A stretch of DNA of 64,000 bases from Microbacterium sp. (GTDB lineage: Bacteria; Actinomycetota; Actinomycetes; Actinomycetales; Microbacteriaceae), in the NCBI GenBank assembly GCA_017306415.1, contig JAFKIL010000007.1, forward strand, positions 1 to 64,000, in the 5' to 3' direction. The notes under the pieces were generated by a model. The model worked only from the letters and a program-made list of their open reading frames with translations. It searched no databases and was not told where the DNA came from. Shown piece by piece: positions 26,741-34,882 of the stretch. Both the position numbers and the translations under genes were made by a program. The first letter of the stretch is position 1. Every line of letters begins with the position of its first letter.

Positions 26741-28336
26741 TCATACGAGCACGCCGCCCGCGCCGCGCGCCGCATCCAGCAGCGTGCCGTCGACGACCAT
26801 GCCGTGCGCCGCGGAGATCTCGGGCGCGAGATACCGATCCTCGCCCGGCGCCGCGACCGCCGTGCGCAGCTGCGCGACGACGGCGGAGCTCACCGGCCCC
26901 GGCCGCAGAGGCGCGCGCATGTCGAGGGCGCGGGCGGCGGTCAGCAGCTCGATCGCCAGCACGCGCGAGAGCCCGTCGACCGCACGGCGGAGCTTGCGCG
27001 CCGCCGACCATCCCATCGAGACGTGGTCCTCCTGCATGGCGCTCGAAGGGATGGAGTCGACGGATGCCGGTACCCCGAGCCTCTTGAGCTCGCTGACGAT
27101 CGCCGCCTGCGTGTACTGCGCGATCATGTGTCCCGAGTCGACTCCCGGGTCGTCGGCGAGGAAGGCGTTGAGCCCGTGATTGCGCGCGACGTCGAGGAAG
27201 CGGTCGGTCCGTCGCTCGCTCATGCTCGCGAGATCGGCGGAGACGATCGCGAGGAAGTCGAGCACGTACGCGATCGGTGCGCCGTGGAAGTTGCCGTTCG
27301 ACTCGACCCTGCCGTCGATGGTCACGGCGGGGTTGTCGACAGCGGCGGAGAGCTCGCGCTCGGCGACCCGCGCCGCATGGTCGATCGTGTCGCGGACGCC
27401 GCCGTGCACCTGCGGGGCGCAGCGCAGCGAGTAGGCGTCCTGTACGCGGGCGAACCCGTCCGGTCGGGCGAGGAGCTCCGAGCCGTCGAGGACCGCGCGG
27501 ATGTTCGCGGCCGAGTCGCGCTGACCCGGATGCGGTCGCAGCTCCTGGAGGTCGGCGGCGAACACGCTGTCGACTCCCCGCAGTCCCTCTACGCTCATCG
27601 CGGCGGCCAGGTCGGCCGTCGTGACGAGGCGCCGCAGGTCGGTGAGGGCGAGCACCAGCATCCCGAGCATGCCATCCGTCCCGTTGATCAGCGAGAGCCC
27701 CTCCTTCTCCACGAGCTCGAGGGGCGCGATGCCCTCCGCCCGGAGGGCGACGCTGGCCGGAACCACGGCACCCGCGACATCGCGCACGTCCCCCTCGCCC
27801 ATGAGGGCGAGGGCGCAGTGCGCGAGGGGAGCGAGGTCACCGGAGCAGCCGAGGCTCCCGTACTCGCGCACGATCGGCGTGATCCCGGCGTTCAGCACGG
27901 CGGCGTACGTCTGGGCGACCACGGGGCGCACCCCGGTGCGCCCCGTGGCGAGGGTGGAGAGCCGCAGCAGCATCAGAGCGCGCACGACCTCCCGCTCGAC
28001 CTCGGGACCGGACCCGGCGGCGTGACTGCGCACGAGCGAACGCTGCAGCTGGGTGCGTCGCTCGAACGGGATCTGCTTCGATGCGAGCGCACCGAATCCT
28101 GTCGAGACGCCGTAGTGCGGCCGCGTGTCCGAGGCGAGCGCGGCGATCACTCCCGCGCTGCGCGCCATCTCATCGAGGGCGTCCGGGGTGAGCTCGATGG
28201 GCGCGTCGCGGCGCGCGACGCGCACCACCTCCGCGAACGAGAGGCCGCCGATACCGACCCTGACCGGGTCGGTGACGGCCGGATCGGCCTCCGTCCGGGA
28301 CGTGGCGGAAGGGGCTGCGGCGAAGGTGGATGTCAC
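26741..28336 (-). CDS. hutH: Histidine ammonia-lyase-type MIO enzyme
   Basis: A 531-residue aromatic amino acid lyase, which removes ammonia from histidine to give urocanate. The self-made MIO cofactor would form from C164-S165-G166 in GSLGCSGDLAPLAH; most family members have Ala-Ser-Gly. HYGVSTGFG, NGTDGML, NFHGAP and SVDSIPSSAMQEDHVSMG are present, and the QEDH block with Glu is the histidine-type, not the phenylalanine-type, signature. Segment VSELK replaces the common ASENK. The GTG at 28336 has AGAGGA upstream and gives a roughly 20-residue extra N-terminus. No urocanase or imidazolonepropionase gene is nearby, so the product may go elsewhere. Confidence 0.88.
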   Translation of the reverse strand: MTSTFAAAPSATSRTEADPAVTDPVRVGIGGLSFAEVVRVARRDAPIELTPDALDEMARSAGVIAALASDTRPHYGVSTGFGALASKQIPFERRTQLQRSLVRSHAAGSGPEVEREVVRALMLLRLSTLATGRTGVRPVVAQTYAAVLNAGITPIVREYGSLGCSGDLAPLAHCALALMGEGDVRDVAGAVVPASVALRAEGIAPLELVEKEGLSLINGTDGMLGMLVLALTDLRRLVTTADLAAAMSVEGLRGVDSVFAADLQELRPHPGQRDSAANIRAVLDGSELLARPDGFARVQDAYSLRCAPQVHGGVRDTIDHAARVAERELSAAVDNPAVTIDGRVESNGNFHGAPIAYVLDFLAIVSADLASMSERRTDRFLDVARNHGLNAFLADDPGVDSGHMIAQYTQAAIVSELKRLGVPASVDSIPSSAMQEDHVSMGWSAARKLRRAVDGLSRVLAIELLTAARALDMRAPLRPGPVSSAVVAQLRTAVAAPGEDRYLAPEISAAHGMVVDGTLLDAARGAGGVLV

Positions 28337-28429
28337 GGGGGTCCTCTGTGGAGTGGGGAAGGGACGAATGCGGTTCCCGACGGCGCCGGAGCATGTCACG
28401 GCGCCGCCGGGAAGGGGTGCTCGGCGGGG

Positions 28430-28855
28430 TCAGGCCGCGATCGCGAGCTCGACGAGCTGGCCCTGCTGGAGCCAGTTCTTCATGCCGACGAGAGCGAGTT
28501 CGAGCTCGCCCTCCTCGACCTCGCCGATGTAGCTGATCTTCAGAGGCTCGTCGGCCAGATCGTCGCCGTAGACCACGCAGAACTGCTGGCGCGGGTTGTA
28601 CCAGCACACCGAGCCGCGGGCGTGGCCCTTCTCCTTCCGACGGAGGGCGCCCACCTCCTCGGTCAGGTACACGTTCTCCCAGGGGGCGACGATGGGCATC
28701 GTCCAGAACACCATCTCGCCGACGATCTTGCCGTGCTGCAGGATGCTCTTCTGGGGCAGGTTCTCCTTGAGCGCCGCGACGATGCCGGGGACCAGTTCCT
28801 CGAAGACGCGGATCGTGCAGACCTTCTCGCCGTCGACGGACATGATGAGCTTCAT
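28430..28855 (-). CDS. Cyclophilin-like DUF3830-type protein, copy 1
   Basis: A 141-residue protein with the look of the small cyclophilin-like fold (DUF3830 type): TIRVFEELVPGIVAALKENLP, WTMPIVAPWENVYLTEE, then SVCWYNPRQQFCVVYGDD. From memory of the family, mikimopine/cucumopine synthases combine such an N-terminal domain with a C-terminal helical bundle. Here the helical-bundle partner is the gene just upstream. A paralogue lies at 29394-29825 with conserved ELVP/DMVP, QH, PMEN/PWEN, SPRQ/NPRQ and YIGEV positions. The ATG has GAGAGAGA upstream. The catalytic role is inference. Confidence 0.65.
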   Translation of the reverse strand: MKLIMSVDGEKVCTIRVFEELVPGIVAALKENLPQKSILQHGKIVGEMVFWTMPIVAPWENVYLTEEVGALRRKEKGHARGSVCWYNPRQQFCVVYGDDLADEPLKISYIGEVEEGELELALVGMKNWLQQGQLVELAIAA

Positions 28856-28884
28856 GGGGGTTCTCTCTCTCGTGTTGCGGATGC

Positions 28885-29361
28885 TCACGCGCTGACGCGC
28901 TTGAAGCCGTTGGTGACGCCCCAGGGGAAGACGGCGTCCACCCACATGTGCACCTTGTTGACGTAGCTGATGGCCGCACGGGTGACCTCGAGGAACTCCT
29001 CGACGGACGTCGCGGCGTTCGCCGCCTCGACGTAGCGCGCGACGAACCCGCCGGCGACCGGCATCCCGACGAAGTCGAAGAACGCCGCCTTGTAGCCGAC
29101 GATCTGGTCGACGAGCGCCTGCAGCGTGGCGAGGTCGAGCGTGCGGGTCTCGCTGGCCTCGATGATGCCCCAGAGCACCTCGTCGGACAGCGTGCGCGCC
29201 TCGGACTCGGCGAACATGAGAGTGGACAGGTACTGCCCGTGGGTGCCGGTGCGGCGGGGGATGATGCCCTTCCCCATGTCGACGATCTCCTGGGGGCATT
29301 CCAGCCAGATCTTCTCGCGCTCGGCGTTCAGCTCCGCGATGACGTCGGTGACGATGCTCAC
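28885..29361 (-). CDS. Helical-bundle protein, cucumopine-synthase C-terminal-domain-like, copy 1
   Basis: A 158-residue, almost fully helical soluble protein: MSIVTDVIAELNAEREKIWL, MGKGIIPRRTG, YLSTLMFAESEARTLSDEVLWG, FFDFVGMPVAGGFVARYVEAA and VHMWVDAVFPWG. It is a close paralogue of the gene at 29856-30344, and each copy is followed by a cyclophilin-like gene. Its size, helicity and pairing match what I recall of the helical-bundle domain that ends cucumopine and mikimopine synthases. If right, this operon holds a two-gene version of an enzyme normally made as one chain. No motif directly proves the activity. Confidence 0.6.
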   Translation of the reverse strand: MSIVTDVIAELNAEREKIWLECPQEIVDMGKGIIPRRTGTHGQYLSTLMFAESEARTLSDEVLWGIIEASETRTLDLATLQALVDQIVGYKAAFFDFVGMPVAGGFVARYVEAANAATSVEEFLEVTRAAISYVNKVHMWVDAVFPWGVTNGFKRVSA

Positions 29362-29393
29362 GACGGTTCCTTTCTCGTGGTGGGTGGGGGGTC

Positions 29394-29825
29394 TCAGGAC
29401 TCGTCGCGGATGCGGAGCTCGACGAACTTGTCCTGCTTGCGCCAGGTCTCCTCGCCGACGAGGGCGAGCTCGGTGAGGCCGTCGATGACCTCGCCGATGT
29501 AGCCGTTGGCGAGGGGCTCGACGGCCAGGTCGTCGCTGTAGGTGACGCCGAACACCTGGCGCGGGCTGTAGAAGACGACCGTGCCGGCGACGGTGCCCTT
29601 ATCCTTGCGGCGCAGCTCCGCCAGATCCTCGGTCATGATGAGGTTCTCCATCGGGATGACGAAGGGGAGCACGGCGAACAGCTGGTCGCCGACGAGGGTG
29701 GCGTGCTGCAGCTTCGTGCGGATCGGCAGCCGGCGGCGGAACTCCTCGGTGGTGTTCGGAACCATGTCCTCGAAGATGCGGATGCCGCACACGTACTTCT
29801 CGTCGACGACGAAATCGATGATCAT
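29394..29825 (-). CDS. Cyclophilin-like DUF3830-type protein, copy 2
   Basis: A 143-residue paralogue of the protein at 28430-28855, similar along its whole length: GIRIFEDMVPNTTEEFRRRLP, LPFVIPMENLIMTEDL, TVVFYSPRQVFGVTYSDD and GYIGEVIDG. Trp residues in copy 1 (FWTMPIVAPW, VCWYNP) become FAVLPFVIPM and VVFYSP here, so the pockets differ. This suggests that the two pairs act on different substrates or stereoisomers, or form mixed complexes. It is preceded by the helical-bundle gene copy 2 and followed by pair 1. Confidence 0.65.
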   Translation of the reverse strand: MIIDFVVDEKYVCGIRIFEDMVPNTTEEFRRRLPIRTKLQHATLVGDQLFAVLPFVIPMENLIMTEDLAELRRKDKGTVAGTVVFYSPRQVFGVTYSDDLAVEPLANGYIGEVIDGLTELALVGEETWRKQDKFVELRIRDES

Positions 29826-29855
29826 CTCTGGGTTGTCCTTCGTTCGGTTCGGGTC

Positions 29856-30344
29856 TCAGGCGGTCTGCTTGGCGTCGGCGCGGGGGAAGGCGCTCGCGAT
29901 GCCCCACGGGAACACGCTCTGGATCCACATGTGGACGCGATTGGTGTACGACAGGGCGGCCCCGGTGACGGCGGCGAACTCCTCGAGCGTCTCGGCGGCG
30001 CGGGCGCCCTCGGCGTAGCGGTGGATCCACCGGCACGTCAGCGGCAGTCCCACGAAGTCGAAGAAGTCGGCCTTGTAATCGACGATCTGCGTCACGAGCT
30101 TCTTCAAGGTGCCGAGGTCCGTCTCAGGATCGTGGGAGACCTCGATGAAGCCCCACAGGATCTCGTCGGCGAGGGTGCGGGCCTCGCCCTCCGCGTACAG
30201 GAGGGAGGTGAAATACTGCTTCTTCGGCCCGGTCAGGCGCGGGATGATGCCGTTGCCGAGATCGCGGACGTCCTCGGGGAGCACGAGCCAGATGCGCTCG
30301 CGTTCGGCATCCAGCTCGGCGATGACCTCGTCTACCAGAGACAT
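29856..30344 (-). CDS. Helical-bundle protein, cucumopine-synthase C-terminal-domain-like, copy 2
   Basis: A 162-residue helical paralogue of the gene at 28885-29361. Shared positions include the start MSLVDEVIAELDAERERIWL, GNGIIPRLTG, YFTSLLYAEGEARTLADEILWG, FFDFVGLPL, SYTNRVHMWIQSVFPWG and the hydrophobic pattern between them. The ATG has AAAGGA upstream. With the next gene it forms pair 2 of the tandem duplication. The order is always helical gene first, cyclophilin-like gene second, the reverse of the domain order I recall for the fused plant and Agrobacterium enzymes. Confidence 0.6.
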   Translation of the reverse strand: MSLVDEVIAELDAERERIWLVLPEDVRDLGNGIIPRLTGPKKQYFTSLLYAEGEARTLADEILWGFIEVSHDPETDLGTLKKLVTQIVDYKADFFDFVGLPLTCRWIHRYAEGARAAETLEEFAAVTGAALSYTNRVHMWIQSVFPWGIASAFPRADAKQTA

Positions 30345-30385
30345 GGTTTTCCTTTCTTCGGTGGGTACGGGGAGCGGGCGGGCGG

Positions 30386-31162
30386 CTAGACGAGCCGCCG
30401 GCCACCGTCGACGGGGATGGTGGCGCCGGTGAGTGATCGGGGGGCATCGGCGAGGAAGAGGAGCACGTCGATCACGTCCCGGAGGGCGGTCTCCCGGATG
30501 GGGATGCCCTTGACCTCGCTGAGCTCGCCGTGCACGGGTGTCTCGCCACGGGCCGCGCGCAGGTCGTCGTTCACGCCGTCGTCGGAGCGGTAGAACTGCG
30601 TCGGGGCGACGCTGTTGCACGCGACGATGGGGCTGAGCGCCACCGCGAGCTGCTCCATCAGACGTCCGAGCGCCGACTTGCCGACGACGTGCGGCACGAG
30701 CTCGGGCCATGACTCGGACAGCGAGTTGCCGAGGATCGCCAGGATGCGACCATCGCCCTGCGCCATCATCACGGCGGCGACCGCCTGCGAGAGGAACAGC
30801 GGCCCACGCAGGTTCACCCCGAGGGATGCGTCGACGTCTGCGACCTCGAGTTCGAGGAAGGGCCGGGGGCGGAAGCTGCTGGCGTTGTGGAGGAGCAGGT
30901 CGATGCGACCGGCCTCGCCGACGATCGCGTCGACCATGGCCCGGGATGCCGTGGGGTCGGCGATGTCCGCCTCCACCGGGCGCACCCGCCCGGACCCGGG
31001 CACGCCGTCGGCGTGATCGGCGAGCTCGCGCGCCTGCGCCGACTGTCCGAGGTGGTTGACGAACACCGTGGCGCCGGCGGCGGCGAAGGCGAGCGCGATC
31101 TGTGCGCCGGCCCGCTCCGCGGCGCCCGTGATGAGGACGATCCTGCCGTCGAGGGGCGTCAT
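30386..31162 (-). CDS. Short-chain dehydrogenase/reductase lacking the catalytic Tyr (copy 1)
   Basis: A 258-residue Rossmann-fold protein of the classical SDR family. The nucleotide-binding [13 protein letters not shown] is at 11-23, LLHNASS at 90-96 and [11 protein letters not shown] near 117, and NSVAPTQF near 184 fits the cofactor loop. The active-site Tyr-x3-Lys is H158-x3-K162 (PHVVGKSAL), with possible Ser at 147 or 149. The change to His suggests altered chemistry or a structural or binding role. It overlaps the next SDR by four bases, and the two proteins are distant paralogues. Confidence 0.85.
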   Translation of the reverse strand: MTPLDGRIVLITGAAERAGAQIALAFAAAGATVFVNHLGQSAQARELADHADGVPGSGRVRPVEADIADPTASRAMVDAIVGEAGRIDLLLHNASSFRPRPFLELEVADVDASLGVNLRGPLFLSQAVAAVMMAQGDGRILAILGNSLSESWPELVPHVVGKSALGRLMEQLAVALSPIVACNSVAPTQFYRSDDGVNDDLRAARGETPVHGELSEVKGIPIRETALRDVIDVLLFLADAPRSLTGATIPVDGGRRLV

Positions 31163-31908
31163 ACGCGCTCACCTCCGGCGAGGCTGATGGTCTGGCCCGA
31201 CACGGCCGTGGCATCCGGCCCGAGGAGCCAGCGCACGGTGCGCGCGATGTCCTGCGGCGTGGGCAGCGGGAGGACGCGGCGGAGCGCGCCGATCTCATCC
31301 AGCGCGGCGAACGTCGGGTCCGACTCGGCGAGATCGCCGTCGCCCGTGGCGACCCGACCGGGGCTCACGACGTTGGCCCGCACGCCGTGCGCACCCTCCT
31401 CCAGCGCGAGCACGTGGGTGAGCGCGGTCGCGGCGGCCTTCCCCGCGCCGAAGAGCCCGAGCCCGGGATGCAGGCGGGTCGAGAGCGCGCCGCCGATGAA
31501 GACCACGGCGCCGCGGGCGCGACGGAGCGCAGGCAGCGCCGCGCGGCAGAGGTGGACGTGACCGCGCGCGCCCGCGAACGCGGCATCCAGGGCGTCGTCG
31601 TCGGCATCCGCCACTGTCGCGCTCGGCACCGCCGGCCACGCGGCGTTCACCAGGTCGTCCACGTCGCCCCATTCGGCGGCCAGGAGTGCGAGGGCGGCAT
31701 CCACCTCCGCGGCGTCCACGAGATCGGCCTCCACCACCGCGTGCGTCGCGCCTGCCGGCGCCGGGAGCGACGCCGCGAGCCGTTCGGCGGCGTCGCGGCG
31801 GCTGCGGCAGTGCACGGCGACCGGATGCCCGTGAGCGGCGAGCTCGTGCGCGATGACCGTGCCGATCGCGCCGGTCGCCCCGGCGACGAGCACGCGCCGC
31901 CCGGTCAA
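31159..31908 (-). CDS. Short-chain dehydrogenase/reductase lacking the catalytic Tyr (copy 2)
   Basis: A 249-residue SDR. It shows [13 protein letters not shown] at 8-20, LVNAAWP near 86, and [15 protein letters not shown] in the cofactor and substrate loop. The catalytic Tyr-x3-Lys is F153-x3-K157 ([10 protein letters not shown]). The Ser position is probably S143. Tandem SDRs that have both lost the Tyr are unusual and may form a heteromer in which neither subunit does standard hydride transfer. The gene overlaps both neighbours by four bases (ATPase upstream, SDR copy 1 downstream). Confidence 0.83.
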   Translation of the reverse strand: MTGRRVLVAGATGAIGTVIAHELAAHGHPVAVHCRSRRDAAERLAASLPAPAGATHAVVEADLVDAAEVDAALALLAAEWGDVDDLVNAAWPAVPSATVADADDDALDAAFAGARGHVHLCRAALPALRRARGAVVFIGGALSTRLHPGLGLFGAGKAAATALTHVLALEEGAHGVRANVVSPGRVATGDGDLAESDPTFAALDEIGALRRVLPLPTPQDIARTVRWLLGPDATAVSGQTISLAGGERV

Positions 31909-32693
31909 TGCAGCCCCCGCGCGAGGAAGCTGCGGATGCGGGGGGAGTGGTCGGGGTCGAGGACGACCGTCGGGGCGCCGGCGGCCTCGACGACCCCATC
32001 GGCCATGAAGACGACCTGGTCGGACACCTCGCGCGCGAAGCCGATCTCGTGCGTGACGACGATCATCGTCGTGCGTGCTTCGTCGGCGAGCCGGCGCATG
32101 ACGTCCAGCACCTCGCCCACCAGCTCGGGGTCGAGCGCGCTCGTGGGCTCGTCGAAGAGGATCAGCTCCGGCTTCATGGCGAGCGCGCGCGCGATCGCCA
32201 CGCGCTGCTGCTGGCCCCCGGAGAGCTGGCCCGGGTACTGGTCGGCCTTCTCCGCGAGCCCCACCAGCGCGAGGAGCTCACGCGCCTCGGTCTCGGTCTC
32301 CCGCCGCGGGCGCCGCTGCACGACCTGCGGCCCTTCGACGAGGTTCGCGAGCACGGTCATGTGCGGGAAGAGGTTGAAGTTCTGGAACACCATCCCGATG
32401 CGCTGCCGCTGGCGGCACAGGTCGCGGTCGGACAGCTCGTGGTATCTGCCGCCGCGGTTCTCGTAGCCGATCAGCTGATCGCCGACGCGGATGGTCCCGC
32501 CGTCGATCGGGATGAGTCGGTTGATGCAGCGCAGCAGGGTGGACTTGCCCGATCCGCTCGGCCCGAGGATGGACGTCACGGTGTTCGCGGGAACGGTGAA
32601 GCTGACACCCTTGAGGACCTCGTGGTGGTGGTAGGACTTGCGGACGTCCTCGACCGTGACCGACGTGCTCGTGGTGGCGATGATGGCGGACAT
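31905..32693 (-). CDS. Polar amino acid ABC transporter ATPase
   Basis: A 262-residue ATP-binding subunit. It has Walker [11 protein letters not shown] loop [13 protein letters not shown], signature LSGGQQQR, Walker [14 protein letters not shown] and the switch VTHE, the full set of the GlnQ/HisP type. It works with the permease at 32695 and the solute-binding lipoprotein at 33684. The gene is one base after the permease stop and overlaps SDR copy 2. The length and motifs are normal. Confidence 0.95.
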   Translation of the reverse strand: MSAIIATTSTSVTVEDVRKSYHHHEVLKGVSFTVPANTVTSILGPSGSGKSTLLRCINRLIPIDGGTIRVGDQLIGYENRGGRYHELSDRDLCRQRQRIGMVFQNFNLFPHMTVLANLVEGPQVVQRRPRRETETEARELLALVGLAEKADQYPGQLSGGQQQRVAIARALAMKPELILFDEPTSALDPELVGEVLDVMRRLADEARTTMIVVTHEIGFAREVSDQVVFMADGVVEAAGAPTVVLDPDHSPRIRSFLARGLH

Positions 32694-32694
32694 C

Positions 32695-33612
32695 TCAGGC
32701 CTTCCTTCCCGTGCGGCGGAGCATGTGCAGCATCCCGTTGCGCCCGCTGAGGCCCGCCTCGGCGGTGACGCCGCGGCCGAAATGGTCCTCGATCTTCGAC
32801 TGGCCGAAGCTCAGGATCGACGTGAGGACGAGGTACCAGACGGACGCGGTCAGCAGCAGCGGGATGACCTCGAACGTCCGGGAGTAGATGCTCTGCGCGC
32901 TGTACATCAGGTCGGAGAGGGCGATCACCGAGACGAGCGACGTGGACTTCAGCATCCCGATCGTCTCGTTGCCCGTGGGCGGGATGATGACGCGCATCGC
33001 CTGGGGCAGCACGATGCGGCGGAAGGACTGCGCGCGCGTCATGCCGATCGAGGTGGCGGCCTCGCGCTGACCGGAGGACACCGAGAGGATGCCGGCGCGG
33101 ATGATCTCGGCCAGGTACGCGCCCTCGTTGAGGCCGAGGCCGAGGATGGCGGCCAGGAGCGGAGTGATGAGGTCGTTGGTGCGCGCCGTGAACCACGGAT
33201 CTGCGAAGGGGATCCCGATCGAGATGTCGGGGAAGAGGTAGCCGAGGTTGTACCAGAACACGAGCTGGACGAGCACGGGGGTGCCGCGGAAGAACCAGAT
33301 GTAGAAGCCGGACGACCACCGCAGCGTGCGGCTCGCCGACACGCGCATCACGGCGATGACGACGCCGATCACGAGCCCCACGACCATCGCGATGAACGTG
33401 AGGAAGATCGTCATCCACAGACCCGACAGGATCCGGGGGTCGAAGAGGTAGTGGAAGACCACGTTCCACTGGAATCGCGGGTTGAGCACGACGACGGCGG
33501 CGAGGGCCAGCGCGGCGAGGAGTACGACGACGATGCCGACGATGCGCCACGGGTGCCGGCGCGGCACGAACTCTGCGACGGGGGACGTCGTGGTGCGCTC
33601 CGTGATGCTCAT
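32695..33612 (-). CDS. Polar amino acid ABC transporter permease
   Basis: A 305-residue membrane subunit of the HisM/GlnP type with a long N-terminal region. Membrane segments lie at about 24-43, 60-90, 105-125, 160-185 and 245-275. The coupling motif is present as GQREAATSIGMTRAQSFRRIVLPQA (EAA loop). It carries both functions of the permease pair as a single gene, so it probably works as a homodimer. The ATG at 33612 has AGAGG upstream. Confidence 0.93.
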   Translation of the reverse strand: MSITERTTTSPVAEFVPRRHPWRIVGIVVVLLAALALAAVVVLNPRFQWNVVFHYLFDPRILSGLWMTIFLTFIAMVVGLVIGVVIAVMRVSASRTLRWSSGFYIWFFRGTPVLVQLVFWYNLGYLFPDISIGIPFADPWFTARTNDLITPLLAAILGLGLNEGAYLAEIIRAGILSVSSGQREAATSIGMTRAQSFRRIVLPQAMRVIIPPTGNETIGMLKSTSLVSVIALSDLMYSAQSIYSRTFEVIPLLLTASVWYLVLTSILSFGQSKIEDHFGRGVTAEAGLSGRNGMLHMLRRTGRKA

Positions 33613-33683
33613 GCGGACCTCTTCTCGGGTGGGGGTGGAACGAAGGTGCCGGCCGGAGGCAGGGTGCCCCCGGCCGGCCGATG

Positions 33684-34583
33684 TCACTTGATGGGGCGGG
33701 TGGTGGCGAGGTTGATCCCCGGCTTGTCGAGGGCGAGCGACTCCAGGCCCCACTTCTCGAGGATCTTCGTGTACGTGCCGTCGGCGACGATGGCGTCGAG
33801 GCCCGCGAGGAGCGCCTTCTGCAGCTTCGTGTTGTCCTTGGCGACGGCCATGCCGAGGTACTTCTGCGGGAAGGAGTCGATCGACTCGTAGTTGATCTTG
33901 GTCGGCGCGGTCTTGTTGAGATACGCCGCCGACGACGTGCCCAGGATCATGAAGTCGACCCGACCCGATGTGAGTGCGTTGAAGGTGCCCGCGGCGTCCG
34001 GGTACTCCTGGATGGTGACGTCGGCCTTCCCGGCCGCCTTGCAGGCGGGGTTGAGGATCTGCTTGACCTTGTCGATCGTGTCGAAGCCCGTCTGGGCGCC
34101 CATGGTCTGGCCGCACAGCGACAGGTCGTCGCCCTTCTTGATGGGGCCCTTGTACGACTGGATGGTCACGACGTCGGTCTTGTCGTAGATGTAGTTGACG
34201 AACGTGACCTGCTGTTCGCGCTCTTCGCTGTCGCTCATGCAGCCCATGGCGAAGTCGTAGCGCCCGGACTGCACGCCCGGGATGAGGCTCGCGAACTGCG
34301 TGTTCTCGATCTTCAGGGTGGCGCCGAGCTTCTTGGTGATGGCATCCCAGAGGTCGACCTCGTAGCCGACCATCTTGTCGGAGCCCTCTTCGAAGTACTG
34401 GCAGGGCGGGTAGTTGGCGTCGGTCGCGACGGTGATCGTCTTGCCGTCGAAGGAGCTGGCGACAGCGGCGCCGGACGAGCTCGATCCGGGGGTCGAGGAG
34501 CCGCTCGCGCAGCCTGCGAGCGCGACGGCCGCGGTCAGGGCGAGGGCCGCGAGGGCGGCTGCTCGGGTGCGGGGGACGTGCAT
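33684..34583 (-). CDS. Amino acid-binding lipoprotein of the ABC transporter
   Basis: A 299-residue extracellular solute-binding protein. The signal peptide ends in a lipobox, ALAGCASG, so it is lipid-anchored. The mature part begins with a Ser-rich linker, then ITVATDANYPPCQYFEEGSDKMVGYEVDLWDAITKKLG in pieces typical of the glutamine/histidine-binding family, and GRYDFAMGCMSDSEER. Two lobes are evident, with Cys residues in PPCQY, AMGCMS, LSLCGQ and NPACKA. It is the first gene of the 11-gene operon and is preceded by the palindromic site at 34745. The ligand should be the compound the operon handles. Confidence 0.93.
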   Translation of the reverse strand: MHVPRTRAAALAALALTAAVALAGCASGSSTPGSSSSGAAVASSFDGKTITVATDANYPPCQYFEEGSDKMVGYEVDLWDAITKKLGATLKIENTQFASLIPGVQSGRYDFAMGCMSDSEEREQQVTFVNYIYDKTDVVTIQSYKGPIKKGDDLSLCGQTMGAQTGFDTIDKVKQILNPACKAAGKADVTIQEYPDAAGTFNALTSGRVDFMILGTSSAAYLNKTAPTKINYESIDSFPQKYLGMAVAKDNTKLQKALLAGLDAIVADGTYTKILEKWGLESLALDKPGINLATTRPIK

Positions 34584-34744
34584 GGTGGTGCCTCTCCTGG
34601 TGCGTCGGTGTGGAGCGTCGGAATGGAGCTTTCGGGTCGCGATCCGCCTCGTCTGAGCGAGGGGGACTTCCGTCTTTCGGGCCGGAAGTTGTGGCAACTC
34701 TAGGAACCCGTCGGGCGTTGTCGAACGGCCTGAACGGCCCGCGC

Positions 34745-34761
34745 GTCCGGTATCCCGGACG
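34745..34761. promoter_or_regulatory. Probable IclR-family operator, copy 1
   Basis: GTCCGGTATCCCGGACG contains a perfect inverted repeat, GTCCGG and CCGGAC, around TATC. The identical 17 bases occur in reverse at 38434-38450 before the ferredoxin reductase operon. This copy lies 161 bases before the transporter operon and 121 before the IclR gene. Confidence 0.7.
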
Positions 34762-34882
34762 TCCCCGGGGTTGATTACGGCGACGTTTCCCGGTTGTTCC
34801 ACCCCGGCGAACCCTCTGGATGCGCCCTCCCCGGACATCGCGGCGAAAAGCGTCCGAAATGCGGGACGCCTAGCCTCGCGCC

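Noticed and set aside
26715-26744. ATG overlapping the ammonia-lyase stop (ATGA) as start of the M20 hydrolase
   Set aside because: It is not in the hydrolase frame; the ATG at 26715 is.
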